DNA of 64,000 nucleotides. It comes from an uncultured Pigmentiphaga sp. (GTDB taxonomy: Bacteria; Pseudomonadota; Gammaproteobacteria; Burkholderiales; Burkholderiaceae_B). The stretch covers positions 31,288 to 95,287 of the forward strand of contig CALAGD010000098.1 in assembly GCA_937891425.1 (NCBI GenBank), given 5' to 3'. The translations under genes and the position numbers were made by a program. Positions 1-9,071 of this stretch are shown here, one piece after another. Position 1 is the stretch's first letter. Every line of letters starts with the position of its first letter. The notes under the pieces were generated by a model. It saw only the letters and a list, made by a program, of their open reading frames with translations. It made no database searches and had not been told where the DNA came from.

Positions 1-830
1 ACCGCCAGATCCAGGGCAAAGAGCTGTCCTACAACAACATCGCCGATTCCGACGCCGCCTGGGAATGCGTGCGCACCTTCGATACTCCTGCGTGCGTCAT
101 CGTGAAACACGCCAACCCGTGCGGCGTGGCCACAGGCGCCAATGCGCTCGAAGCCTACCAGAAGGCGTTCAAGACCGACCCAACTTCAGCCTTCGGCGGG
201 ATCATCGCCTTCAACCGCCCCGTCGATGCGGCCACGGCGCAGGCGCTCAACCAGCAGTTCGTGGAAGTCGTCCTGGCGCCCGCTTACGATGGCGGTGCCA
301 TTGAAGTGCTCAGCACCAAAAAGAACGTGCGCGTGCTCGAGATCCCGCTGGGCAGCGGCACCAACGCCATCGACGTCAAACGCGTCGGCGGCGGCTGGCT
401 GGTCCAGCAGCCTGATCTCTTCAATCTGTCCGAGGGCGAATTGAAGGTCGTCACCGAGCGCCAGCCGACCGCACAACAGCTGGCCGATCTCCTGTTTGCC
501 TGGAAGGTGGCCAAGTTCGTGAAGTCGAACGCCATCGTCTTCGCGGGCAACGGCATGACACTGGGCGTCGGCGCCGGACAGATGAGCCGGGTCGATTCCG
601 CACGCATTGCCTCGATCAAAGCAGCCAATGCGGGCCTGTCGCTGGAAGGCTCGGCGGTGGCCTCCGACGCGTTCTTCCCGTTCCGCGACGGCCTCGACGT
701 GGTGGCCGATGCCGGCGCCACCTGCATCATCCAGCCGGGCGGCAGCATCCGCGACGACGAAGTCATCGCCGCGGCCAACGAACGCGGCCTGGTCATGGTG
801 TTCACCGGCCACCGTCACTTCCGGCATTGA
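1..830 (+). CDS. purH: Bifunctional purine biosynthesis protein PurH, 3' part
   Basis: This is the C-terminal half (about 275 of a usual ~525 residues) of AICAR formyltransferase/IMP cyclohydrolase, which performs the last two steps of IMP synthesis in the cytoplasm. The reading frame is open from the left edge and begins [12 protein letters not shown], the start of the transformylase domain. The VKHANPCG motif carrying the catalytic Lys-His pair follows, then SAFGGI and KSNAI, and the protein ends in the family-typical RHFRH. The IMP cyclohydrolase domain and the start codon lie outside the window. The stop lies 17 bases before the preferred ruvC start, so the two genes are probably co-transcribed. 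Identification is firm. Confidence 0.97.
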   Translation, partial: RQIQGKELSYNNIADSDAAWECVRTFDTPACVIVKHANPCGVATGANALEAYQKAFKTDPTSAFGGIIAFNRPVDAATAQALNQQFVEVVLAPAYDGGAIEVLSTKKNVRVLEIPLGSGTNAIDVKRVGGGWLVQQPDLFNLSEGELKVVTERQPTAQQLADLLFAWKVAKFVKSNAIVFAGNGMTLGVGAGQMSRVDSARIASIKAANAGLSLEGSAVASDAFFPFRDGLDVVADAGATCIIQPGGSIRDDEVIAAANERGLVMVFTGHRHFRH

Positions 831-847
831 GCGGCCACAGGGGCATC

Positions 848-1423
848 GTGGAGGGCAGGGTCCGCATTCTGGGGATCGACCCGGGGCTGCGCCGCACCGG
901 GTTCGGTGTCATCGACACCGACGGCGTACGCCTCTCGTACGTCGCCAGCGGCACGGTCACCGTACCCGCCGACCAGCCCCTGCACGCACGCCTGAAAGTG
1001 ATCCTCGACAGCCTGCGCCAGATCGCGGCCGATACGCAACCCCACGCGGCGGCGCTGGAAAAGGTCTTCGTCAACGTCAACCCGCAATCGACCCTGCTGC
1101 TCGGCCAGGCACGCGGTGCCGCGCTCTGCGCCCTGACCGACAGCAATCTCGAAGTGCACGAATACACTGCCCTGCAGATCAAGAAGGCGGTGACCGGCAC
1201 CGGGCGCGCCGCCAAGACGCAGATCCAGCAGATGGTGCAACACCTGTTGCGACTCAATGGCACCCCTGCCCCCGACGCGGCTGATGCCCTTGCCTGTGCC
1301 ATCTGCCACGCGCACCACGCGCCCGCCCTGAGCCGCATCGCGCGTGTCTCGGGCAATGTGGCGCTCATCCAGGCACCAGCCTCCGCGCGTCTGCGGCGCG
1401 GGCGCGTCTTTACCGGCAGGTAA
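848..1423 (+). CDS. ruvC: Holliday junction endodeoxyribonuclease RuvC
   Basis: RuvC resolves Holliday junctions with RuvAB during recombination repair. The protein opens with [13 protein letters not shown], containing the first catalytic Asp. It continues with ALEKVF (catalytic Glu), [16 protein letters not shown] and the C-terminal [12 protein letters not shown] acidic motif, so all four acidic residues of the RNase H-like site are present. I chose GTG at 848 because it puts the conserved RILGID close to the N-terminus and has an AGGGG ribosome-binding site a few bases upstream. A TTG at 827, overlapping the purH stop, is a possible longer start. About 191 residues, near the usual length. 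Confidence 0.95.
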   Translation: MEGRVRILGIDPGLRRTGFGVIDTDGVRLSYVASGTVTVPADQPLHARLKVILDSLRQIAADTQPHAAALEKVFVNVNPQSTLLLGQARGAALCALTDSNLEVHEYTALQIKKAVTGTGRAAKTQIQQMVQHLLRLNGTPAPDAADALACAICHAHHAPALSRIARVSGNVALIQAPASARLRRGRVFTGR

Positions 1424-1630
1424 CACCGCCCCGCGCGCCGGAGCAACGCGGCGCGGCCTTCCGTTGAGGCGCTTCACCAGGCGACAGAACGCGCGCAGGG
1501 AGTTCCCGAACCAGGTCGCCGCCGCTTCACCCTCATCGACGAACATTCTGCCTCCATGGGCCTGGGGCAGGCATCGCCACATGCTCTCGTCATCCTCAAG
1601 TACGTCCGCATGGCCGGACGTTGCCGCGGG

Positions 1631-4108
1631 TTACGGTCTGAACAAGCCCTTCAGTGCATCGCCGAGGATGCGGCCGGCCGGGTTCGCGGACGATCCAGCG
1701 CGGTCCTTGTCTCCACCCAGCAGCCGGTTGATCTGGCGCTCGGCCTCGTCCCGCAGCCGGTTCTTGAGTGCCTCGCTGCTGACCTCCGACCAGCGGATGT
1801 CATAGCTGGGCTGACGCAGGTCGCCGCTGAAACGGATGGGAATGGAGATGTCGCGCAACGCCTCGAGCGACTTGCCATCCTGCCCCGTCGACGTGTTGAC
1901 CACCCGCGCGTGGATGACCAGGTCAATCGTCTCGTTGACCAGGTCGATGATCGCCGGCGTGCCCTCGGTCACCCGCAACAACGGTGCCGCCACCATCAGG
2001 TCGTGGAGGGTACCGACGCCATTCTCCAGGGCGAGCTGACCACGCAGCTCGGTGAAATCCGTGCTCAGGCTGCCGTCGGCCGACTGCGTGACATTCCTGC
2101 CTTTGCCCAGCATGTCGCGAAACATCCGCAACGAGCGCGCAATGTCGATGCCCTGGTATGCACCATCGCGTACGTGCACCGCCACCGTGCCGTTCAGTCG
2201 GGCCACCGCCTCCTCGGCCCCCCGGGTTACCGTGCGCAACGCCAGCGTCACGTCTCCCGTGCCTGAGATGGTGGAAGTGCCGCTGAGTGCTTCGAGGAGG
2301 GGCCGCACGGCCACACCGCTGAGCTTGCCGTCGACACCCGCCTGCTGGGTGCCTCCCTCGAAGAATGCGGTGCCGCGCAGCGTTCCGCCATACAGTGCGG
2401 CACGCACATCACTCAGGGCGACCCGCCCTTCGCGCAAATCGAGCCTGGCTGCAACGTCGGTGGCCTGCAGGTTCTTCACACGCAGCTCTCCGACACGTAT
2501 CGAACCATCGGCACGCAGGCCGCTCCATGCCGGAGAAGCGGGCAAAGCGGCTACCTCACCATGGCTGGTCTCACCCGCCTTCTCGTTTGCCGGCACCGCC
2601 GGTTTCTCGGGTTTTGCTGATACCACCGAAAACGTGGCCAGCAGTTGATCGACATCCAGCCGCTCCGCATCGAGGGTGAACTGCAGCGCAGGCTTCTCGA
2701 AGCCGGCAAGGGAGGCTTTTGCCTTGAACGTGTGGCGCTCGCCCGCTGTGCCGGTAAACTCGGTGGCGACCCGCTCGTTCTCGAGACTGGCATGGACTGC
2801 CCCGGCCACCGCCAGTGTCAGGCTGCCCTGGGACTTGTCGGTAGTATCCATCTGGAACCGTGCATCGAGATTCGGCAGGTCGAAGGTCTGCCCGCGCAGT
2901 GCGGCCGAGATGGCAGAAGTTCCCACGAGTTGCCCTCGCCGGTCGCCCTGGGTGTATTTCACGTCGAGCTCGAGTGCGCCTCGCAGTTCGCGCGCGCTCG
3001 CCCCCGTGACGTCGGTCAGCACGACCTTGCTCTCCCAGGTCGACGGGCCCGCAAGGCGGAATGTGAGCTGTACCGGGCCACCTTTCGCGGCGGACTCATC
3101 CAGATCGAGCTGCGGTGCATCCAGCGCGAGATTGAACGGTACGTCATTCGCCCGCCCCTGCCCCTTGACCGCCAGCTTCCGGACATGCAGCACGTCGCCC
3201 GCCAGCACGGTCTGGAACCGCTGCACGCTGAGCGCGGCGTCAACCCCAGTCAGTGGCGTGGCAAGCGCGATATCGCCCTGGAAACTCAGGCTCAGGTTGG
3301 TGACCTCCAGCCGTCGGGCGCGTCCTTCGTATTCGACGTTGCCGCGCAGGCTGAACGCGTTGGCGCGGACGCCGGGCAGCATCCCGGTCACCCGCATGTC
3401 GAGCCCCTGCAGCGCATAGGTGGACGTCGCGGCGCTGATCTGCATGCGTCCCTGAAGCTGGATCGTGGCATCGGCGCGCGGATTCTGGCCAAGCACGCGC
3501 CCCGACACATCGAATTCGAACGGGGTGTCCAGCGCAAGCCCCTTGGCGGCGGCCGTCACGCGCTCGACGCGGATCGACGTCCTGGTGCGCGCATCGCTGA
3601 TCGCGGCCTCACCGCCATTCACCGTCATGCCCCGTATGTTCAGGCGCAGGGACGGACCATGCCCGCCGTCGGGCGCGTGATCGCCCCCCCCATTGCCACT
3701 GTCGTCGTGCGAGGCCTTGAGTAAATCCTGGAAGTTGAACCGGCCCTCCTGGTCGCGTACCAGGTTGGCCTTCAGGCCGTTGACGGTGAGATGATCGATC
3801 TCCAGGCGGCGCGACAGCAGCGGCCACCATGCCAGCGATACCCTTGCCGAGTCCATCGCGGCAAACATCTGGTTTGAGCCAGGCTCGGACAACGCCACCC
3901 CGCTGACCTCGAACCCCGGATTGGGAAAGAACGACAGCCGGATATCGCCATCGATTGCAAGGGTACGGTTGTATCGAGTCTTGACTTCCTCTTCAAGGAC
4001 TTGCTTGTAGTCGTTCGGATCGACCACCAGTAGCAGCACGCCGACCACAACGACGACGACCGCCACCAATGCTGCAAGCGCGATCAGCAATCGCCTGATC
4101 CAGATCAT
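1631..4108 (-). CDS. AsmA family envelope protein
   Basis: An 825-residue protein of the AsmA family, inner-membrane-anchored proteins with large periplasmic beta-rich domains linked to outer-membrane assembly and lipid transport. The N-terminus is a single signal-anchor (IRRLLIALAALVAVVVVVVGVLLLVV, residues about 4-29, rich in Val). DPNDYKQVLEEEVKTRYNRTL follows, the typical AsmA N-terminal motif. The C-terminal AsmA_2-like region contains DGAYQGIDIARSLR and ends with a basic/acidic tail. It is monocistronic and divergent from the HIT gene. A specific substrate or partner cannot be read from sequence. Confidence 0.88.
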   Translation of the reverse strand: MIWIRRLLIALAALVAVVVVVVGVLLLVVDPNDYKQVLEEEVKTRYNRTLAIDGDIRLSFFPNPGFEVSGVALSEPGSNQMFAAMDSARVSLAWWPLLSRRLEIDHLTVNGLKANLVRDQEGRFNFQDLLKASHDDSGNGGGDHAPDGGHGPSLRLNIRGMTVNGGEAAISDARTRTSIRVERVTAAAKGLALDTPFEFDVSGRVLGQNPRADATIQLQGRMQISAATSTYALQGLDMRVTGMLPGVRANAFSLRGNVEYEGRARRLEVTNLSLSFQGDIALATPLTGVDAALSVQRFQTVLAGDVLHVRKLAVKGQGRANDVPFNLALDAPQLDLDESAAKGGPVQLTFRLAGPSTWESKVVLTDVTGASARELRGALELDVKYTQGDRRGQLVGTSAISAALRGQTFDLPNLDARFQMDTTDKSQGSLTLAVAGAVHASLENERVATEFTGTAGERHTFKAKASLAGFEKPALQFTLDAERLDVDQLLATFSVVSAKPEKPAVPANEKAGETSHGEVAALPASPAWSGLRADGSIRVGELRVKNLQATDVAARLDLREGRVALSDVRAALYGGTLRGTAFFEGGTQQAGVDGKLSGVAVRPLLEALSGTSTISGTGDVTLALRTVTRGAEEAVARLNGTVAVHVRDGAYQGIDIARSLRMFRDMLGKGRNVTQSADGSLSTDFTELRGQLALENGVGTLHDLMVAAPLLRVTEGTPAIIDLVNETIDLVIHARVVNTSTGQDGKSLEALRDISIPIRFSGDLRQPSYDIRWSEVSSEALKNRLRDEAERQINRLLGGDKDRAGSSANPAGRILGDALKGLFRP

Positions 4109-4360
4109 TCAAACTCCCCGGAAACCGTCCGCACCATCGCACCGGACTTGCAGACGCCAAACGTCTACTTTACCGCGGGCACCCGGCGTCTGTCGCTGCC
4201 CGCACGGATTCGCCCGGCGTGCCAGCAGCCCCGTGCCCGATCATCTCTTCGGACCGGTGCGCAGTCCACCCACGGGTTTCCGCGATCCCGAGTTGAGCGA
4301 TTACTATTGACCCGTCAGCCTGACTGGATAGTCTCTTTGTCATTTTTCTGGGACGCTGCT

Positions 4361-4786
4361 ATGTCATACGATCCAAACAACATTTTCGGCAAGATTCTTC
4401 GGGGCGAGGCTCCCGCCGTCAAGGTTCATGAAGACGAACATACACTGGTGATCATGGACATCATGCCGCAGGCGGAAGGCCATACCCTGATTCTTACGAA
4501 AGAGCCCGCCGCCACCATTTTCGAGATGACGCCGGATGGCGTGGCCGCCTGCATCAAGGTCACCCAGCGCGTAGCCAAGGCCGTACGCAGCGCGCTGAAC
4601 CCGGCTGGCGTCATGATCGCACAATTCAACGGAGCTGCCGCGGGCCAGACCGTACCCCACGTACACTTCCATGTCATCCCTCGCAACGCCAACGAACCCT
4701 TGCGCGCCCATGCACGCGACATGGCCGACCCGGCCCAGCTCGAAGCTCTGGCGGCGCGCATCCGCGAGGCGCTGGCCAGGGTATGA
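4361..4786 (+). CDS. HIT family hydrolase
   Basis: A 141-residue histidine-triad protein, a cytoplasmic nucleotide-phosphoramidate/dinucleoside hydrolase. The diagnostic motif VPHVHFHVIPR lies near residues 95-105 and contains the His-x-His-x-His nucleophile cluster. The N-terminal NIFGKILRGEAPAVKV and the GHTLILTK segment are typical. I start at ATG 4361 (MSYDPNNIF), where family homology begins; an upstream in-frame extension from 4148 looks non-coding. It is transcribed away from the AsmA gene and converges on the CYTH-CHAD gene. The physiological substrate is unknown. Confidence 0.93.
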   Translation: MSYDPNNIFGKILRGEAPAVKVHEDEHTLVIMDIMPQAEGHTLILTKEPAATIFEMTPDGVAACIKVTQRVAKAVRSALNPAGVMIAQFNGAAAGQTVPHVHFHVIPRNANEPLRAHARDMADPAQLEALAARIREALARV

Positions 4787-4808
4787 GAGCGGCATCTCAA
4801 CCCGGGTT

Positions 4809-6542
4809 TCATGACTTTGCCCGCGGGGCCGGGAAAGTATCCGGCAGCTTCCTCAACACCTTTTGAATCCGCGGCTCCAGCTTCTCGAGGCGTGCCGTCA
4901 TCCACCCGCACGCAAACCATGCCTGGGGCTGCGCCTCCACCAGTGCACCCAAGCGGGTACGTGCGGCAACCAGGCTGTGCCGCTCGTTCAGCAGCCAATG
5001 CAGTTTCACCAGGCGTCGCCGATACCTCTTCAGCCGTTTGCCACCCTGCCAGCTGGCGACAAGCTCGCTGCCATCGAGCAGACGCTCCACCTGCCTGCGC
5101 AGCGCGTCCCACGCTGCCTCATCTGCCGCTGCCACGCGCCTGGCGGCGCGTACCAGCCGCTTGTGCCACTTCGCCAGCCGAATCTCCAGTGTGCCGCCGG
5201 CATTCAGGTTTTCACCGGCCGTCACACTTGCGGTGGGCGCGCTCATGGCAGCGGCCAGTTCATCGCCTCCCGCATTTCCGGTCTTGTTGTCGCGCGCCTC
5301 GGCGTGTGCCCCCGCCCGGCGCTTCGGCGCAGCGGCCTGGCTTGCGGGCGGATCCGGATCATGGTCGCCGATACGCGCACCCTGGCCGAGCCCTTCCACC
5401 GTCATGCGTGCCGCAGCTGCCGACGCGCGCTCACCCGTGCTCCAGGCCATGAGGTCGAGCAGCCACACCTGAAAATCGGGGCTGCCCACGATGGCTGCAG
5501 GATCATCCGTGTCGGGGCCTCGAGGCAGCTCCACCGGCGGCATGCCGGCGCGCTGCAGCGCGGGCAAGAGCGTACACATGAGCCTCTGGTGTTGGCGCAT
5601 TTCTTCCAGCCGACGCGCATGCGCGCGCGCCTGCAACCGGACGCCGATCGCCGGCAGGTCCGCAAGCCCGTCGAACAGTCGCCACATGGCGCGCAGGCGG
5701 CCCAGACTGTCGTGCAATTGATCCACATACTCGTGAACTTGTCCGGGAGCGCCAGGCAACTTGCCGGCCATTGCCAGCAACGCGGCATTGCGTGCAATCT
5801 GGACGAAACAGGCCCCGGTGATCTTCTCGAGCACCGGCTCTGCTGCCATAACATCTGCAGAGAGGTCCGGGACCCGCATACCCGGCGCTGCATGCAGCCG
5901 CGCCAATGCCTGTTCACGCACCGACGCGCGCTGCTCGACGGGAGCTTGCATGGCTTCCGCTTCGATGCGCGCCAGGCCGTCGCCCCGTTCAGCCTTGCTG
6001 CGCAGGTCAAGCACCAGCCCGTACTCGCGCACCCACTGGCGGGCCAGGTCGAACACGGCCCGCGTCTGCCCCGATACCCGCTCGAATTCGACCTCGTATA
6101 GTGGCATCTCCAGGGTGCCAGCACGGATCACGCCCGCATCGTAGGCCACCTCGAGCGTCCCGAAACGGGTGTGCACCTCTCGGCGCAGGCGGTAGAAGTC
6201 GGTTTCATAGCGCGCCCCGAGCCGATCCTGGAGTGTCGAGAGCACCGGTTCCGCGGGCGTGCCGCGGTACAGGGTCAGGTCGGGCTCAGGCCCCGGCCGC
6301 TCATGGTTGAGCTCAAGCCGCGACAGCAGGCTGGCCCCTTCCATCTTGAAGGTCTGTACCCACCGGCGGCCTTCCAGGCGCACTCGCAATGCGGCGCGTC
6401 GCGTACCGAGCGCGCCGTCGGGCGTGTCGAAGTAGATGGCGCACATGCGTTGCCGCCGCGGGCCGGCGAGGGCGCGGAGACGGTCGATGATGGCCTTGCG
6501 CGCGGTGTCTGGTACGTGAAGTTTGATTTCGTCTTCTTGCAT
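4809..6542 (-). CDS. CYTH and CHAD domain protein (triphosphatase-like)
   Basis: A 577-residue fusion. The N-terminal CYTH domain begins with the signature ExExK at E3-x-E5-x-K7, and basic/acidic strands follow (YFDTPDGAL, ALRVRLEGRRWVQTFK). This is the active-site tunnel expected of an inorganic triphosphatase, as in YgiF. The C-terminal half, from about residue 230, is alpha-helical and rich in conserved His/Arg (for example HDSLGRLRAMWRLF and WHKRLVRAARR), matching CHAD, a domain linked to polyphosphate binding. A low-complexity linker near residues 390-430 separates two CHAD segments. It lies 15 bases downstream of the EcsC-like gene and may share its transcript. The enzymatic role is inferred from the motif only. 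Confidence 0.88.
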   Translation of the reverse strand: MQEDEIKLHVPDTARKAIIDRLRALAGPRRQRMCAIYFDTPDGALGTRRAALRVRLEGRRWVQTFKMEGASLLSRLELNHERPGPEPDLTLYRGTPAEPVLSTLQDRLGARYETDFYRLRREVHTRFGTLEVAYDAGVIRAGTLEMPLYEVEFERVSGQTRAVFDLARQWVREYGLVLDLRSKAERGDGLARIEAEAMQAPVEQRASVREQALARLHAAPGMRVPDLSADVMAAEPVLEKITGACFVQIARNAALLAMAGKLPGAPGQVHEYVDQLHDSLGRLRAMWRLFDGLADLPAIGVRLQARAHARRLEEMRQHQRLMCTLLPALQRAGMPPVELPRGPDTDDPAAIVGSPDFQVWLLDLMAWSTGERASAAAARMTVEGLGQGARIGDHDPDPPASQAAAPKRRAGAHAEARDNKTGNAGGDELAAAMSAPTASVTAGENLNAGGTLEIRLAKWHKRLVRAARRVAAADEAAWDALRRQVERLLDGSELVASWQGGKRLKRYRRRLVKLHWLLNERHSLVAARTRLGALVEAQPQAWFACGWMTARLEKLEPRIQKVLRKLPDTFPAPRAKS

Positions 6543-6557
6543 GCAGCCTGAAGGGGC

Positions 6558-7343
6558 TCAATGAGGCAGCGGCGCGTAGATGTCCCGTACGACCTCGGGG
6601 CCGTAGACGCGCTCGAGCCGGCGTATCGTGAAATGTCCCAGGGCGATGTCCTGGAAATGACTCATGAAAATGGCATTGAGCGCTGCGCCGCCCGCCGCAC
6701 CCACCACCGGGATCGATTGGGCCAGCGCCTTTTCGGATACGGTCACGGAAAACCGGGAGCTCACCTCAGCCAGCAGGCGCACGATGGCAGGAGCACCCCC
6801 GCCGCTGGCAAGGCCGCGCGTGGCCACGTGCTTCGCTGCCGTATGGATGGCCTGCGCAAGCGCGGCACGCGCAGCGAAGTAGCCCGTCTCGCTGGCGTCG
6901 TCGCGAGAACCAGGGCCACCCAGCGCCAGCACGTGCACGCATTCCAGCCGGGCTTCGGGGGTAGACAGGTCCTCACCCTGGCTGCGCGCAATATCGGCGA
7001 TCGAGCGCATCATGATGGTGGTGGTGAGGGGCAGCTCCAGCGCCAGTGCCCCCAGGCCAAACGCCCCGCCCGCAGCCCCCGATGCCATGACTGCGAACCG
7101 GTGCCAGCGATTGGCCGGCGTTCCCGCCGTCTGGCTGCCCAGTGTGCGCACGGCCGTGGTCAGGGCCACTTCGATGGCGCGATGCGCAGCATCGGCAACG
7201 AGCGCGGACACGCCCGGCGGGAGCCGCCCGATGGCGCGTTCGATCGGCGCGCCGACGGCATTGCTGATGCGCGCCGCCAGCCCCGGGTGCTCCAGCAGTT
7301 GGCGGGCGTGTTCCAGGTCCTGTCGATCCGCGGGCGTCATCAT
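6558..7343 (-). CDS. EcsC family protein
   Basis: A 261-residue EcsC-like protein. Family hallmarks are the Gly/Ala-rich hydrophobic segment GAAGGAFGLGALALELPLTTTIMMRSIADIARSQGEDL, centred near residues 90-127, and the C-terminal motif SIPVVGAAGGAALNAIFMSHFQDIALGHFTIRRLE. EcsC is named after a Bacillus gene affecting secretion and transport; the proteobacterial proteins have no settled biochemical role. The hydrophobic stretches suggest membrane association. It lies between matB (34 bases upstream) and the CYTH-CHAD gene (15 bases downstream) on the same strand, so a three-gene transcript is plausible. Confidence 0.85.
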   Translation of the reverse strand: MMTPADRQDLEHARQLLEHPGLAARISNAVGAPIERAIGRLPPGVSALVADAAHRAIEVALTTAVRTLGSQTAGTPANRWHRFAVMASGAAGGAFGLGALALELPLTTTIMMRSIADIARSQGEDLSTPEARLECVHVLALGGPGSRDDASETGYFAARAALAQAIHTAAKHVATRGLASGGGAPAIVRLLAEVSSRFSVTVSEKALAQSIPVVGAAGGAALNAIFMSHFQDIALGHFTIRRLERVYGPEVVRDIYAPLPH

Positions 7344-7376
7344 GGTTGCGAGCGTTGGTACCTGAACCGGGGGCGA

Positions 7377-8885
7377 CTACTGGCCATAGGTAGCGCGCAG
7401 CACGTTCTTCTGCACCTTGCCCATGACGTTGCGCGGCAGGTCGTCGACAAAATGCACGGCCTTGGGCACCTTGTAGCCGGCCAGCTGCTGCTTCAGCGTG
7501 GCAATGAGCGCTGCCTCGTTCCACTGCTCACGCGCTTCGGGTCTGAGCACCACGACGGCCGTTACGGCTTCGCCGAAGTCCGGGTCGGGCAGGCCGATCA
7601 CCGCCGACTCCACCACGCCGGGCAAGGCGTCGATGACTTCCTCGACTTCCTTGGGGTAAACATTGAGGCCGCCGCTGATGATGAGGTCCTTGCCGCGGCC
7701 CACGATGCTGACATACCCGTCCTCGCTGAGGGTACCCAGGTCGCCGGTCTTGAAGTAACCATCAGCTGTGTGCTCTTCCGCGGTTTTCCCGGGCATGCGC
7801 CAGTACCCGGCGAATACATTTGGCCCCTTCACTTCGATCGCGCCTACCTCTCCTGGCGCCACCGGACGGCCTTGCGCGTCAACAATGCGCAGACTGACAC
7901 CCGGCAAGGGCTTGCCTACGGTGCCACAGCGCCGCTCGCCATCGTAGGGGTTCGACACCAGCATGCCGCATTCCGTCATGCCGTACCGCTCCAGGATGGT
8001 GTGGCCTGTCCGCTCGGAGAAGCTGCGGAACGTATCGGGCAACAGAGGCGCCGACCCTGAAATGAACAGCCGCATGTTGCTGCAGGTTTCGGTGCTGAGC
8101 TTCGATTGCGACAGCAGCCGCACGTAGTGCGTTGGCACCCCCATGAATACCGAGCTGCGTGCGAACAGGTCGATCGTGCGCGCCGGGTCGAAGCGCCGCT
8201 CGAACCAGATGGGGCTGGTATTCCAGAACGCGCAGTGCAGCGCCACGAACAGCCCGTGGATGTGGTAGATGGGCAGCACGTGCACGAGCACGTCGTCCGG
8301 CTGGAATTGCCAGTATTCGTGCAGGACCCTGACGTTGGACAACAAGTTGGCATGGGTAAGCATGGCACCCTTGGGCTTGCCGGTGGTACCCGATGTGTAC
8401 AGAATGGCCGCCAGGTCTTGCGGCTCGCGCGATTCGGTCGGAAAATCGGCCGGCTGCTGCGCCGCCAGGTCCACCAGATCCCCGCGACCGTCGTCTCCCA
8501 GAGTCACCACCCCGGGGCCCGAAGTGTTCTGAGCCGCGGCCCTGGCTCGCTCGAGCAAGGCCGGGTCCACCACGAAAACGCGGGGCTCGGCGTCGCGCAA
8601 CAGGTGCTCGACCTCTCCTTGCTGATAGGCCGGGTTCATGGGCAGGAACACGCAGCCGGCACGCAGGCAGCCCAGGTATAGGAACACGGCCTCGGGCGAC
8701 TTCTCAACCTGCACGGCAATGCGGTCGCCAGGGCGGGCGCCCAATGCTCGCAAGGCGTGCGCATACCGGCCCGCCTCAATCATCAACGCTTCGTAGGTCA
8801 CCTCTCGGTCTCCGTCGCGCAGGCAAACACCCTGCGGACGCTGGTGGAATCGCTGTTCGAAATGAGCGTAAAGATTACTGTTCAT
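7377..8885 (-). CDS. matB: Malonyl-CoA synthetase (MatB-like AMP-forming ligase)
   Basis: A 502-residue member of the acyl-adenylate-forming enzymes. The P-loop YTSGTTGKPKG is at about 163-173. HVLPIYHIHGLF, GSAPLLPDTF, RYGMTECGM, GYFKTGDLG, GRGKDLIISGG and the C-terminal NVMGKVQK catalytic Lys motif follow in order. The RLFISGSAPLL and ERYGMTE context is characteristic of malonyl-CoA synthetase, which activates malonate to malonyl-CoA. No malonate decarboxylase or transporter gene is adjacent, so other short dicarboxylic or fatty acids remain possible. It is divergent from the PAS sensor gene, sharing a 186-bp intergenic region. Confidence 0.85.
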   Translation of the reverse strand: MNSNLYAHFEQRFHQRPQGVCLRDGDREVTYEALMIEAGRYAHALRALGARPGDRIAVQVEKSPEAVFLYLGCLRAGCVFLPMNPAYQQGEVEHLLRDAEPRVFVVDPALLERARAAAQNTSGPGVVTLGDDGRGDLVDLAAQQPADFPTESREPQDLAAILYTSGTTGKPKGAMLTHANLLSNVRVLHEYWQFQPDDVLVHVLPIYHIHGLFVALHCAFWNTSPIWFERRFDPARTIDLFARSSVFMGVPTHYVRLLSQSKLSTETCSNMRLFISGSAPLLPDTFRSFSERTGHTILERYGMTECGMLVSNPYDGERRCGTVGKPLPGVSLRIVDAQGRPVAPGEVGAIEVKGPNVFAGYWRMPGKTAEEHTADGYFKTGDLGTLSEDGYVSIVGRGKDLIISGGLNVYPKEVEEVIDALPGVVESAVIGLPDPDFGEAVTAVVVLRPEAREQWNEAALIATLKQQLAGYKVPKAVHFVDDLPRNVMGKVQKNVLRATYGQ

Positions 8886-9071
8886 GGAACTGAGAGTTGA
8901 TGCGATGGGTACGACACCCGCAACTTACCACCTTTGGGCCCGTCGCGCCCCCCGCCCGCGGTGCTCCATTCGGGGGCTGTTCGTGCGGACTGCTGCGGAA
9001 AAGCCACAAAGCGGTCGAGCGTTCGACCCGTACGAGGATACACTGCAGGATTCACACAGACTTCCGGAGCC

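Noticed and set aside
4148..4360. N-terminal extension of the HIT protein
   Set aside because: HIT homology starts at MSYDPNNIF; the upstream codons lie in the divergent promoter region and look non-coding.
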